Origin: Pseudomonas putida S13.1.2 | GTDB taxonomy: Bacteria; Pseudomonadota; Gammaproteobacteria; Pseudomonadales; Pseudomonadaceae | Assembly (NCBI RefSeq): GCF_000498395.2 | Contig: NZ_CP010979.1 | Span: 2,108,001-2,172,000, forward strand | Length of the DNA stretch: 64,000 bases | Direction: 5' to 3' | Part shown: piece by piece, positions 17,303-26,317 of the stretch | Numbering within the stretch: position 1 is the first letter of the stretch | How the letters are laid out: each line of letters opens with the position of its first letter | Translations under genes and position numbers: made by a program | The notes under the pieces: generated by a model | Database searches by the model: none | What the model was told of the DNA's origin: nothing | The model's input: the letters and a program-made list of their open reading frames with translations, nothing else

Positions 17303-17601
17303 CATTCCCCGGATGGAGCGCTGCTTGTTGCACGCCCCTTGTTCTTGATTTGCTTGAAATTGCCGCACGCGGCCCGGCTGTTTTACAGCGACTGTTGGGC
17401 GCAACGCCAGTGGAAAAGTTCACGGCTGCTAAAGGTTTCATCTTGCGCGGCCGAAATCCTAGCAGAGCGCCTGTGCATTCGCTTTACGCGACCTGCTGCA
17501 GACTATTACTAAGATATCACTTAGCCATTAGTCGAGTGGGGCCTTGGCGCAAAGCATGCTTGGATGCACCTCAATAAAAAGAACAATGCGGGAGCTCGTG
17601 G

Positions 17602-19236
17602 ATGAAGACTCTGAGATCGATGTCGATCAGCCGTCGGCTGTGGCTGATCCTGGTGGTGGCAGTGGCCATGCTGGTGGTGCTGGGCCTGCTGATGCTGCGC
17701 CAGATCCACGGTGACCTGTATCAGGCCAAGGCGGAAAAAACCCGCCACGTGGTGCAGACCGCGGCCGGTGTACTGGCCTATTACCAAGGGCTGGAGGCGG
17801 CCGGCACACTCAGCCGCGAAGCTGCCCAGCAGCAGGCGCTGCAAGTGGTGCGGGCGCTGCGCTACGACCACGACGACTACTTCTGGATCAACGACCTGGG
17901 GCCCAGGATGATCATGCATCCGGCCAACCCCAAGCTCGACGGCCAGGACCTCTCGGCCATTCGCGACCCTGACGGCTTTGCCGTGTTCAACGAGATGGTC
18001 GCACTGGCCCGCCTGCAGGACGCCGGGCCGGTCAACTACCGTTGGCCCAAGCCCGGCGCCAGCGAGCCAGTGGCCAAGACTTCCTATATACAGCTGTTCA
18101 AGCCCTGGGGCTGGATCATCGGGTCTGGCGTGTACATTGATGATGTGCAGGCCGAATTTGCCCGCCAGCTGCGCGACGCCTCGCTGGTGGGCATGGGCAT
18201 CGCCCTGCTGATGGCGCTGGTGGTCTTGCTGATTGCCCGTAGCATCGCCCGCCCCTTGCAGGAGGCCGTGCAGGCCATGGGCAACATTGCCAGCGGCGAA
18301 AGCGACCTGACCCGGCGCCTGGACACCCACGGCCGTGACGAAATCACCCACCTGGGCGAGCACTTCAACCGCTTCAACGGCAAGCTGCAAGGTGTGGTCG
18401 GCCAGCTGCAGGGCGCCGCCCACGCATTGGCCCAATCCGCCGGGCACGTTGGTGACAATGCGGGGGCGGCACAACAGCGCAGTGCCCAGCAATCGCTGCA
18501 AATGGACCAAGTGGCCACTGCCGTGAACGAGGTGACGTACGCCGTGCAAGACGTGGCCAAGACCGCCGAACAGGCCGCCGGGGAAATGCGCACTGCACAG
18601 CAACAGGTGAAGCACGGCCAGCAGGCTATCCACGGTAGCCTGGCGCAGATCGATCGGCTATCGCTGACCATCGACCAGGCCGTGCAGGTGATTCGCGACC
18701 TGGCCGGGCACAGCACGCGCATCGGCGGCGTGCTGGATGTCATCCGTTCCATCGCCGAACAGACCAACCTGTTGGCGCTGAACGCGGCCATCGAGGCGGC
18801 GCGGGCCGGCGAACAAGGCCGCGGTTTTGCCGTGGTCGCCGACGAGGTGCGTTTGCTGGCCCAGCGCACAGCCCAATCGACGGCCGAGATCCATACCATG
18901 ATCGCGCACCTGCAAAGCCAGTCGGACGCGGCGGTCAAGGCCATCGACACCAGCAGCGAAGCCTCGCGCCAGACCGTCGAGCAAGCCCGCGAGGCCGGCG
19001 CCAGCCTGGATGCCATCAACCAGGCGCTGAACAACCTCACCGCCTTGAATGCGTCCATTGCCAGTGCCACCTTGCAGCAGGCGCATGTGGTCGAAGAGAT
19101 CAACCGTAACGTACTGGATACCGCCGGGTTGTCCCAGCAGACCGCTGACGCGGCGCGCCAATCCAGTGATGCCGGGGTGGCGCTGGGGCAGTTGAGCGAG
19201 GAGCTGGAACAATTGCTGCGGCAGTTCCGGGTCTAG
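17602..19236 (+). CDS. Methyl-accepting chemotaxis protein with single Cache domain
   Basis: A 544-residue receptor. TM1 lies near residues 10-33; a periplasmic sCache_2-like domain follows, with [20 protein letters not shown] and an [12 protein letters not shown] end. TM2 is near 192-215 and HAMP follows from about 216. The signalling hairpin carries the highly conserved tip [20 protein letters not shown] (about residues 385-404). In P. putida the receptor I recall at this place next to pnuC and uppP (McpP) senses small organic acids such as acetate, pyruvate and lactate; transfer of that ligand range here is inference. Confidence 0.93.
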   Translation: MKTLRSMSISRRLWLILVVAVAMLVVLGLLMLRQIHGDLYQAKAEKTRHVVQTAAGVLAYYQGLEAAGTLSREAAQQQALQVVRALRYDHDDYFWINDLGPRMIMHPANPKLDGQDLSAIRDPDGFAVFNEMVALARLQDAGPVNYRWPKPGASEPVAKTSYIQLFKPWGWIIGSGVYIDDVQAEFARQLRDASLVGMGIALLMALVVLLIARSIARPLQEAVQAMGNIASGESDLTRRLDTHGRDEITHLGEHFNRFNGKLQGVVGQLQGAAHALAQSAGHVGDNAGAAQQRSAQQSLQMDQVATAVNEVTYAVQDVAKTAEQAAGEMRTAQQQVKHGQQAIHGSLAQIDRLSLTIDQAVQVIRDLAGHSTRIGGVLDVIRSIAEQTNLLALNAAIEAARAGEQGRGFAVVADEVRLLAQRTAQSTAEIHTMIAHLQSQSDAAVKAIDTSSEASRQTVEQAREAGASLDAINQALNNLTALNASIASATLQQAHVVEEINRNVLDTAGLSQQTADAARQSSDAGVALGQLSEELEQLLRQFRV

Positions 19237-19258
19237 CCTTTGGACATCGACGCGGCTG

Positions 19259-19292
19259 TTGTGGGAACGGCCTTGCCGGGGCGCTCCCACAA
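19259..19292. repeat. Short degenerate REP hairpin
   Basis: TTGTGGGA and the matching TCCCACAA enclose a partly paired GCGCCCCGGCAAGG-type core, the shape of a single REP unit. It lies just after the chemoreceptor stop and may serve as its transcription end. Confidence 0.55.
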
Positions 19293-19362
19293 TGTGCGCT
19301 ACAACTTGGCCCAATGACCCGCTACAATCTCGCCCCTTCCCCGTAGCCTCCAAGGATCGCCG

Positions 19363-19929
19363 ATGTCCGGCCTTGAACTCATCGCCGCCGTCCTCGGCGT
19401 CACCGCTGTCTGGCTAACGGTCAAGCAGAACGCCTGGTGCTGGCCGATTGGCCTGGTCATGGTGCTGATCTATGGCTGGTTGTTCTTCGAAGTGAAGCTG
19501 TACTCGGGCATGCTGCTGCAACTGGCCTACGCCATCCTGCAACTGTACGGCTGGTGGCAATGGAAGCGCCCAGGCCACGCTGAAGACGCCCGCCAGGTCT
19601 CCCGGCTGCAACGCCCGGCACTGCTCAGTAGCCTGGCTGCCGGGCTGCTGTTGAGCGCAGCCCTGGGTGCGGCCATGGCCAACTGGACCGATGCCGCCCT
19701 GCCCTGGCTGGATGCCACCCTCACCGGCTTCAGCCTGGTAGCGCAACTGTGGATGGCCCAAAAGCGCCTGCAATGCTGGCCGCTGTGGGTAGTGGTGGAC
19801 ATCGTCTATGTTGGCCAGTACCTGCACCAGCAGCTGTATTTCACCGCAGGCTTCTTCGCCGTGCTTACCCTGATTGCCGTGCGCGGCTGGCTGGAATGGC
19901 GCCGTGACCCGGCGTTGGTGCAGCCATGA
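19363..19929 (+). CDS. pnuC: Nicotinamide riboside transporter PnuC
   Basis: A 188-residue membrane protein with about seven hydrophobic segments. The PnuC motif is seen in VKQNAWCWPIGLVMVLIYGW and in AYAILQLYGWWQWKR. The C-terminal region holds WPLWVVVDIVYVGQYLHQ. It imports nicotinamide riboside by facilitated diffusion, driven by phosphorylation in the cytoplasm. The next gene overlaps its stop by four bases and encodes the likely kinase. Confidence 0.93.
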   Translation: MSGLELIAAVLGVTAVWLTVKQNAWCWPIGLVMVLIYGWLFFEVKLYSGMLLQLAYAILQLYGWWQWKRPGHAEDARQVSRLQRPALLSSLAAGLLLSAALGAAMANWTDAALPWLDATLTGFSLVAQLWMAQKRLQCWPLWVVVDIVYVGQYLHQQLYFTAGFFAVLTLIAVRGWLEWRRDPALVQP

Positions 19930-20495
19930 GTGCAGAACAGGCCATGAAGGTACTGGTGCTGTGCGGCCCCGAATCCAGCGGCAAAAGCTGGCTCAGTGGC
20001 GTAATTCAGGCGCATTTCGGCGGCGTGGTGGTGGCCGAGTACGTACGCCACTTCATCGACCAGGAGTGCCGCGATACCTGCTACGCCGATATCCCCACCA
20101 TCGCCCGAGGCCAGTTGGCCTGGGAGGACCGGGCCCGAGAGCTGGCACCACCGCTGCTGATCCTCGACACCCACCTGCTCAGCAACATGCTCTGGAGCCG
20201 CGCCTTGTTCGATGACTGCCCGCCCTGGCTGGAACAGGCATTGCTTGCACGGCGTTACGACCTGCACCTGCTGCTCAGCCCACAAGGCGTGGACTGGGTC
20301 GCCGATGGCCAGCGCAGCCAGCCCGACCTCAACGAACGCCAACGGTTTTTCGACGACAGCCTGGCCTGGCTGAAGCAACATGAACAGGCCCACCAGATAC
20401 TTGAGGGCAATTGGCCGCAACGCCAATTGCTGGCCTTGCAAGCGGTTGCTACACTGCTTAATAGCCATGCGCCAGCATGCCCCACCGAGTGTTAA
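19926..20495 (+). CDS. NadR-like nicotinamide riboside kinase
   Basis: A 189-residue P-loop protein with Walker A VLCGPESSGKSWLSGVI (about residues 10-25), EYVRHFIDQ and LILDTHLL. It resembles the ribosylnicotinamide kinase domain of NadR, without the HTH and adenylyltransferase domains. It is translationally coupled to pnuC (ATGA overlap). It would trap imported nicotinamide riboside as NMN. Confidence 0.88.
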   Translation: MSAEQAMKVLVLCGPESSGKSWLSGVIQAHFGGVVVAEYVRHFIDQECRDTCYADIPTIARGQLAWEDRARELAPPLLILDTHLLSNMLWSRALFDDCPPWLEQALLARRYDLHLLLSPQGVDWVADGQRSQPDLNERQRFFDDSLAWLKQHEQAHQILEGNWPQRQLLALQAVATLLNSHAPACPTEC

Positions 20496-20792
20496 GCCCC
20501 TGAGACACACCGCTGGGGCAAAGCCCCCGAAAATGCGGGGGTTTCCCCCGCATCGGGGTCACTGTCAAGCCAGTGAAACACCCCTGCAAAAACCCTTCCA
20601 GTCATAGCCACTGCTGGCTTTGCCAGTAGTACCGGCGGCTACCTGTATCAACCCTGAGACAGAATACGCCGCAGATTCTCACCCGTTTGCTTTAACCCAT
20701 TGATCTGCAAACGCTTCTCAAAAGCGGCACACCTTCTGCTCTGTTGTTCGCATCGCTGAACAGGGCCAGCGCTCAAAGAAGGAGTTGCCGTC
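20496..20792 (+). promoter_or_regulatory. Intergenic region upstream of fapA, with a GC-rich hairpin
   Basis: ATGCGGGGG (20533-20541) pairs with CCCCCGCAT (20545-20553) over a 3-base loop, and GCCCCCG just before it can pair alternatively with the same arm. This probably ends the pnuC transcript, though no long T-run follows. Downstream, GTTTGC and GCAAAC form an inverted repeat around 20686-20713. No confident promoter hexamers were found for the fap operon. Confidence 0.4.
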
Positions 20793-21233
20793 GTGAGGAA
20801 AAGTGACAAGCGCCTCTATCACCTCGTACTGGTGGGTTGTGTAATGGGGTCACTGAGCCTGACGGCCCAGGCGGATAACGGGATCATCATCATCAAGCGC
20901 GACGTGCAGGTGCGCAACGCGACGATACCGCCCCTTATTCCTGACCCGAGCCCCACCACAGTAAATGCCAACCCTTCTGCCTACGTGCTCAAACAGACCA
21001 ACGAGCTGAGCGATGGCGACTTCGCCAGCATCAGCAGTGGCGCCGGCATCAGCAACATGATCACCCAGCAGACCAACAACCTGGGCGGCAACCTCGGCAA
21101 TCAGAACCAACTACCCAACCTGTCGGGTGGTCGGGGCACGGGGGGATCGGGTAACGGGATCGCGAACATGGTCAACTCAAGTGTTCAGCGCGGGCTCGCT
21201 CCGTTGCAGATCCTGACTGGCGGGGGCAAGTGA
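20793..21233 (+). CDS. fapA: Functional amyloid chaperone-like protein FapA
   Basis: A 146-residue secreted protein, first in a complete fapABCDEF operon. It has a signal peptide (about residues 1-27, ending TAQAD). Its low-complexity mature part has ITQQTNNLGGNLGNQNQLPN, a weak echo of the amyloid repeats. FapA is thought to act in the periplasm, keeping FapB/FapC soluble or controlling their ratio in the fibre. The start is GTG at 20793 with AGAAGGAG upstream. The stop lies one base before fapB. Confidence 0.88.
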   Translation: MRKSDKRLYHLVLVGCVMGSLSLTAQADNGIIIIKRDVQVRNATIPPLIPDPSPTTVNANPSAYVLKQTNELSDGDFASISSGAGISNMITQQTNNLGGNLGNQNQLPNLSGGRGTGGSGNGIANMVNSSVQRGLAPLQILTGGGK

Positions 21234-21234
21234 G

Positions 21235-21813
21235 ATGAAGCACATGCTGCTGATTCTGGCCACCCTGTGCAGTGCGCCAGCCCTCGCCGACTCACTGGTT
21301 CCCGTGATCAATAACGCCAACATCGACAGCTCTGGCAGCCGCTATCAGGGCAACCTCTCTGTCAACCAGGCGGCAGGCGACAAACAGCAACAGGTCAACG
21401 CGCGCGCCATCGCCGTGGGGCCTGAAGCAAACGCCAGCACGCAGATCCGGCAACGGCTGAATACGCCGGCCGACCCCACGATGGATGCCCGCTCGACCAT
21501 TCAGGGCAACGCCTTCAGCAACGGCAGTGGCGCACTGGGGGTCAACCAGAGCGCCGGTGCCAATACCCAGCAAGCCAACGCCCTGAGCATCAGCCTCAGT
21601 GCGCAACCGCAAAGCATCGACGACAGCGTCCTCATGCAACAGAACGTGGCGCTGATCAACAACTCCGGAGCAACTGACATTCCAGCCGGCTATCGCCAGG
21701 TCACCACCAGTGACCAGGCATTCACCGGTAGCCGTGGGGTGATCCAGTTGAACCAGAGTGCCGGGGTGGGAAACCGCATGGCCAACACCTTGAGCATCCG
21801 GGTCGCGGATTGA
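21235..21813 (+). CDS. fapB: Minor amyloid/nucleator subunit FapB
   Basis: A 192-residue secreted protein with a signal peptide (ending ALADS, about residue 19). Three imperfect amyloid repeats are visible: YQGNLSVNQAAGDKQQQVNA, then ALGVNQSAGANTQQANALSI, then VIQLNQSAGVGNRMANTLSI at the C-terminus. In other pseudomonads FapB nucleates FapC fibres and is a minor component. Spacing to fapA is one base. Confidence 0.92.
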   Translation: MKHMLLILATLCSAPALADSLVPVINNANIDSSGSRYQGNLSVNQAAGDKQQQVNARAIAVGPEANASTQIRQRLNTPADPTMDARSTIQGNAFSNGSGALGVNQSAGANTQQANALSISLSAQPQSIDDSVLMQQNVALINNSGATDIPAGYRQVTTSDQAFTGSRGVIQLNQSAGVGNRMANTLSIRVAD

Positions 21814-21863
21814 CCCAATCAGTTAAGAACAACACTTAACCTAATAAAGTACGGAGAATCACC

Positions 21864-23315
21864 ATGAAACCCTCGATGGCAATCAAGCCTCTGGTGTTCG
21901 CAATTGCTGCGGTCATGGCTGTTGCTGTACAAGCTGGGCAAAACGATCGGCGTAATGACCACCATAACGGCCACCATAACAATGGTCAGCACACGCCTCC
22001 ACCCACCAAGATCCCTGTGTATGCAACGGCCAATGCCTGGGATACGCAAAACAGCGCTGATAACCAGATCACCAATCAGGGCACCATCAACGAAGCCGAG
22101 ATGAACCAGTCGGGTGAAGGTTCGAGCGGTAACGTCGGCATCAACGTGGCGGCCGGTAACGGCAACCAGCAGGATAACGCAGCTGCCATCGCCAACGCCG
22201 GCTCCGAGTCGAGCCTGGACAACAGCTTCGTGTTCGGCATGGCCAATGCCACAGCCGATGTCGTGCAAACCAGCACAGGCAACCGGGTCAACAACTATTC
22301 GACCCAGTCGTCGGCTGTGATGAGCGGCTCGGCCAGCGGGGCTGAGGGCAACATCGGCATCAACATCGCCGGTGGCGACCTCAACCAACAGAAAAACACC
22401 ATGGCGATCGCCAACACCGGTGCTCCGCTGGGTAATGCCACTGCCACCGCGTCTGCCGAACAGGACGGCCCAGGCCTGATCGTGAACAACGCCGCCGACC
22501 GCACCTACCGGGTGGATACGATTACCATCACCACCTCGGCAAGCGGTTCGAGCTCGCGTGATGGCACGTTCAACTCGACCGACGACCGCAGCTCGTCTTC
22601 GAGCTTCAGCGTGGCCGGTGCGCAAAGTGCCAGCTCCAGCGGCTCCAGTGGCTGGAACTCCAGCGGTTCGAAAGCCAGCTCTGCTAGCGGGTCCAACAGT
22701 TCGAGCGCAAGTGGCTCGAACAGCTGGGGTGCCAGTGGCTCAGCCAGCGGCAGCAACAGCTCGTCGAGCAGTGCCAACCTGAATGCTTCGCTGGATGCAG
22801 CCGCCAACGCTACGCGTACCCTGACTACCGATGATGGCCGTCGCGAGCGCACCCGCTCCAGCACCTTCGATGGTTCGCTGAGTGCATCGCTGGATGTATC
22901 GGTCGACAAGTCGCGCGAAAGTGCATACGACTCTTCGTTCGAGAAAGCATTCGACTCCAACTACGACAAGTCGCGTGAATCGTCGTACGACAAGTCCAAG
23001 GAATCTTCGTACACCAAGTCTCACGACTCCTCGTACGAAAATGCTTCGGCCTCGGCGTTTGAAAAGTCTGGCGAAAAATCGAAACAGTCCTCCAACGACG
23101 TTTCGAAGAGCTACAGCGAAAGCAGCGCTTACGACTTGAGCAATACCGTGTCCTTCCAAGTGCTGACCCCGACCGGCTGGGCCAACCCTGTGACCAATAC
23201 TGCAACCCTTAGCGGTTCGGTAAATGGTGGCAGCGGCAACCTGGGCGTGAACGTGGCGGCCGGTGTGGGCAACCAGCAGAGCAACTCGCTGGCCATCTCC
23301 AACACCTCGTTCTAA
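21864..23315 (+). CDS. fapC: Major functional amyloid subunit FapC
   Basis: A 483-residue secreted fibre subunit with a signal peptide (ending AVQAG, about residue 25). Three amyloid repeats are clear: GNVGINVAAGNGNQQDNAAA (about 89-108), GNIGINIAGGDLNQQKNTMA (about 162-181) and GNLGVNVAAGVGNQQSNSLA (about 458-477). The second linker is very long (about 270 residues): a Ser/Gly/Asn-rich part is followed by a charged part of short SSYDKS-type units. It is longer than the linkers I recall in most FapC proteins. No C-terminal CxxC motif is present. An intrinsic terminator follows 13 bases after the stop. Confidence 0.94.
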   Translation: MKPSMAIKPLVFAIAAVMAVAVQAGQNDRRNDHHNGHHNNGQHTPPPTKIPVYATANAWDTQNSADNQITNQGTINEAEMNQSGEGSSGNVGINVAAGNGNQQDNAAAIANAGSESSLDNSFVFGMANATADVVQTSTGNRVNNYSTQSSAVMSGSASGAEGNIGINIAGGDLNQQKNTMAIANTGAPLGNATATASAEQDGPGLIVNNAADRTYRVDTITITTSASGSSSRDGTFNSTDDRSSSSSFSVAGAQSASSSGSSGWNSSGSKASSASGSNSSSASGSNSWGASGSASGSNSSSSSANLNASLDAAANATRTLTTDDGRRERTRSSTFDGSLSASLDVSVDKSRESAYDSSFEKAFDSNYDKSRESSYDKSKESSYTKSHDSSYENASASAFEKSGEKSKQSSNDVSKSYSESSAYDLSNTVSFQVLTPTGWANPVTNTATLSGSVNGGSGNLGVNVAAGVGNQQSNSLAISNTSF

Positions 23316-23327
23316 ACGCTGCGCTTG

Positions 23328-23352
23328 AGGCCCCCTCCGGGGGGCCTTTCTT
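23328..23352 (+). terminator. Intrinsic terminator/attenuator between fapC and fapD
   Basis: AGGCCCCC (23328-23335) and GGGGGCCT (23340-23347) form an 8-bp stem with loop TCCG followed by TTCTT. It would end a share of the transcripts after the structural genes, giving more FapA-C than FapD-F. Confidence 0.8.
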
Positions 23353-23376
23353 CAACACACCGGAAGGCAACCGATC

Positions 23377-24057
23377 ATGCGTATTTTCGCCTTGGCGTTT
23401 TTGCTGTGCCTGGCCAGCGTGAGCGAAGCTGCACAAATGCCGCTGTCCGTCCTGCCGGGCGGCGCCGTGGTGTTCAAACCCCTCCAGAGCCTGCGCGAAC
23501 GCAAATTTGCCGACCTGGTGCAACAGAAAACCGACTTCAGCTGCGGCGCCGCCGCGCTGGCCACCATCCTGCGCCAGGCCTACTGGCTGGATGTGGACGA
23601 ACATCAGATCATCGAAGGCATGCTGGCCCACGCCGACCAGAACCTGGTGCGCACACAAGGCTTCTCGATGCTCGACATGAAACGTTACGTCGAAAGCCTG
23701 GGGATGCGTGCCCGTGGTTATCGCGTAGCGCCCGACACCCTGCACAGCGTGCGTATCCCGGTCGTGGTGCTGATGGACGTGCGCGGCTACAAGCACTTCG
23801 TGGTCATGCAGAAGGTCGACAAGGGCTGGGTGTACATCGGTGACCCGGTACTGGGCCACAAACGCTACAAAGTCGAAGACTTCCTCAAGGGCTGGAACGG
23901 CATCATCTTCGCCGTGATCGGCCAGGGTTACGACAAGAACAACATCCTGCTCGACCCGCCCCTGCCATTGACCGCCAAGGGCCGGGTGGACACCTTCACG
24001 CCAGTGAAGGACAACGAGCTGCTGGACTTCGGCTTCATCAAAAGCGACTTCTTCTAA
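23377..24057 (+). CDS. fapD: C39-family cysteine peptidase FapD
   Basis: A 226-residue secreted C39-like peptidase with a signal peptide (ending SEAAQ, about residue 20). The catalytic triad is visible: Cys in QKTDFSCGAAALATILRQ (about residue 56), His in GYKHFVVMQKVD (about 138) and Asp in YIGDPVLGHKRY (about 152). FapD is needed for amyloid secretion, probably processing or releasing an operon component in the periplasm. It lies just after the attenuator, so it is likely expressed at a lower level than fapC. Confidence 0.92.
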   Translation: MRIFALAFLLCLASVSEAAQMPLSVLPGGAVVFKPLQSLRERKFADLVQQKTDFSCGAAALATILRQAYWLDVDEHQIIEGMLAHADQNLVRTQGFSMLDMKRYVESLGMRARGYRVAPDTLHSVRIPVVVLMDVRGYKHFVVMQKVDKGWVYIGDPVLGHKRYKVEDFLKGWNGIIFAVIGQGYDKNNILLDPPLPLTAKGRVDTFTPVKDNELLDFGFIKSDFF

Positions 24058-24102
24058 CGACTGTTCTAATGACAAGGAGCATGATGCTCCAGGGAGCATT
24101 TC

Positions 24103-24855
24103 ATGAAGACTTCATTGTGGCTGGCCATGGCCTGCCTGGCCGCCAGCCTGCCTAGCCACGCCGAGGCGTTGAAACCCATTGAACTGAAGGACCAGGAGTT
24201 GGCGAACCTGCGTGGGCGCTATGTGATGCCGGGGCGAATCGTGAGCTTCGGCATCGTCATGAGCAGCACCTGGCAAAACGCCAAGGGTGACGTGATCGGG
24301 GCGACGTCCACGCTGCAGGTTCAGCAATCGACCATCAAGCCCCAGTTTTATGTATCGATGATTGATGAAAAAGGCACAGGTACGGCTTCGGGCAGTGCGC
24401 CTTCTGCCGGCACTGGCGTGGTAACCGGCGGCAACGGCCTTGCCACTACCGAGGGTGTGACCCAGGTGGTACGTGCGGCCGGTGACAACAACACGGCCTA
24501 CAACAACGTCGATATCAACGTCACCAAGGCCAACCAGGCCCCCGCCGTGCAACAACAAGGTCAGGTGCTGGCCGCCGGCCAGACCCTGGTCGGGGAAAAC
24601 GGCGCCGGCTCGCTCAGTGTGTCTTCGAGCGGTGTAGGTGTGCAGCTCAACATCAATGCCAGCAACAACCAGGGCAGCAGTGCGCAGCGCCTGGCCCAGG
24701 GGGGACTGATGCAGAATTCGACCTTGCTCGGCAACGGCAACCGGGTCAACAACATGACATCCCTGAATGTCGTCATGCGCGAGAACGTGCCGACGGCGGC
24801 TTCGCTCAACGGCAGCCTTGACCAGCTCAAAGGTCTTCGCACTTTCGGATACTGA
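24103..24855 (+). CDS. fapE: Fibre-associated protein FapE
   Basis: A 250-residue secreted protein with a signal peptide (about residues 1-21, ending SHAEA) and the FapE opening [20 protein letters not shown] followed by [15 protein letters not shown]. The C-terminal half is rich in Asn, Gln, Gly and Ser. FapE is a minor fibre component secreted with FapC. The ATG follows CCAGGGAGC. Confidence 0.9.
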   Translation: MKTSLWLAMACLAASLPSHAEALKPIELKDQELANLRGRYVMPGRIVSFGIVMSSTWQNAKGDVIGATSTLQVQQSTIKPQFYVSMIDEKGTGTASGSAPSAGTGVVTGGNGLATTEGVTQVVRAAGDNNTAYNNVDINVTKANQAPAVQQQGQVLAAGQTLVGENGAGSLSVSSSGVGVQLNINASNNQGSSAQRLAQGGLMQNSTLLGNGNRVNNMTSLNVVMRENVPTAASLNGSLDQLKGLRTFGY

Positions 24856-24901
24856 TCTACGCTCAGTCTCATCAAAAGTAGTTGGAAGGGACGGCAACTC
24901 C

Positions 24902-26182
24902 ATGTACCGATCTTTTACGCTCAGAGCTTTTGTGTGTTTGACTACCCTGGCACCCGCCACAGCACTCTACGCAGCCGCCGACCCACAGGTGGAAGCGCTG
25001 AAACAGGAACTGATCGAACTCAAACGCCGTTACGAGGCCCAGCAACAGGCGCTGATGGTACTTGAACAGCGCGTGCGGCAGGTCGAGGAGGCCCCGGCAG
25101 CAGCGCCGCCCAAACGCCTGGTCAAGTCCCCCGCCGAAGGGGTAAAAGGCGCGCAGACAGTCGCTTCAGGCACGCCAGGCGCCACAGGCAGCTCCTACGG
25201 CCAGGCGCTGACGGCCGATTCCCAGCCGGCGCAAAGCGTTTCCAACCTGTATGACGAAGCCAGCGGATTCTTTGGCGGAGGCAAGTTCAGCTTCGAAACG
25301 GGTGTCACCTACACCCATTACGATACCCGTGCGCTCACGCTCAATGGCTTCCTGGCGCTGGATTCGATCTTCCTCGGCAGTATCAACCTTGACCGCATCA
25401 AGGCGGACAACTGGACCTTGGACATGACTGCGCGCTACAACCTGGCGCAGCGCTGGCAATTCGACATCAACGTCCCCGTGGTGTACCGCGAGTCAACTTA
25501 TTCCTCCGGCGGCGCGGGGGGTGCCGGGGCCAGTACCTCCGATGCGAGCGTCACCCGCGACCCGGAAATCGGCGATATCAACGTGGGCGTGGCGTACAAG
25601 TTCCTCGATGAGGACGAGACCTGGCCTGACGCTGTTGCCACCCTGCGGGTCAAGGCGCCGACCGGCAAGGACCCCTATGGCATCAAGCTGCGCGAGGTTG
25701 ACGGCAACAGCAACCTGTCAGTCCCGGAGAGCCTGCCGACCGGCAACGGCGTGTGGTCGATCACACCGGGCATCTCGCTGGTCAAGACCTTCGACCCGGC
25801 CGTGTTGTTCGGCAGCCTGTCGTACACCTACAACATGCAGGACTCGTTCAGCGATATCAGCCCGCAGGTCAACAGCAAGGTGCCGGGTGACGTGAAGCTT
25901 GGCGACTCCTGGCAAATTGGCGGCGGTATCGCCTTTGCCCTTAACGAGAAGATGAGCATGTCGTTCTCGGTGTCTGACCAGTTTGCCCGCAAGAGCAAGA
26001 TCAAGCCGGATGGTGGCGACTGGCAGTCGATCTCCAACAGTGACTACAACGCCGCCAACTTCAACATCGGCTTGACCTTCGCCGCCACCGACAACCTGAC
26101 CATCGTGCCCAACCTGTCCATCGGTCTGACCGACGATGCGCCTGACTTTTCCTTCAGCCTGAAATTCCCCTACTACTTCTGA
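24902..26182 (+). CDS. fapF: Outer-membrane amyloid secretion channel FapF
   Basis: A 426-residue outer-membrane protein. A signal peptide (ending LYAAA, about residue 24) is followed by a coiled coil of about 35 residues ([20 protein letters not shown], continuing to EE). A Pro/Ala linker leads to a beta-barrel that ends [12 protein letters not shown] with a C-terminal Phe. FapF trimerises through the coiled coil and exports FapA/B/C/E across the outer membrane. The ATG at 24902 is preferred over the frame from 24767, because it gives the signal peptide and avoids overlap with fapE. Confidence 0.94.
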   Translation: MYRSFTLRAFVCLTTLAPATALYAAADPQVEALKQELIELKRRYEAQQQALMVLEQRVRQVEEAPAAAPPKRLVKSPAEGVKGAQTVASGTPGATGSSYGQALTADSQPAQSVSNLYDEASGFFGGGKFSFETGVTYTHYDTRALTLNGFLALDSIFLGSINLDRIKADNWTLDMTARYNLAQRWQFDINVPVVYRESTYSSGGAGGAGASTSDASVTRDPEIGDINVGVAYKFLDEDETWPDAVATLRVKAPTGKDPYGIKLREVDGNSNLSVPESLPTGNGVWSITPGISLVKTFDPAVLFGSLSYTYNMQDSFSDISPQVNSKVPGDVKLGDSWQIGGGIAFALNEKMSMSFSVSDQFARKSKIKPDGGDWQSISNSDYNAANFNIGLTFAATDNLTIVPNLSIGLTDDAPDFSFSLKFPYYF

Positions 26183-26193
26183 GACTTGCCAGG

Positions 26194-26223
26194 GCCGGCC
26201 CCGCGCAAGCGGGGCCGGCTTTT
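26194..26223 (+). terminator. Intrinsic terminator after fapF
   Basis: GCCGGCCCCGC (26194-26204) pairs perfectly with GCGGGGCCGGC (26209-26219) over a GCAA loop, followed by TTTT. It closes the fap operon. Confidence 0.9.
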
Positions 26224-26317
26224 GGTTACCAGCCTTGTAGCAAACCGCTTTCCCTTCCCCGGCCTGTTATCATTCAGCACAGTTGCATGACGATTTAATG
26301 GCAAAAGGGAAGTTTTT

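Noticed and set aside
20640..20792. FNR/Anr box or sigma-54 promoter for fapA
   Set aside because: TTGATCTGCAAAC matches only one half of an Anr box, and no GG-N10-GC element with correct flanks was found.
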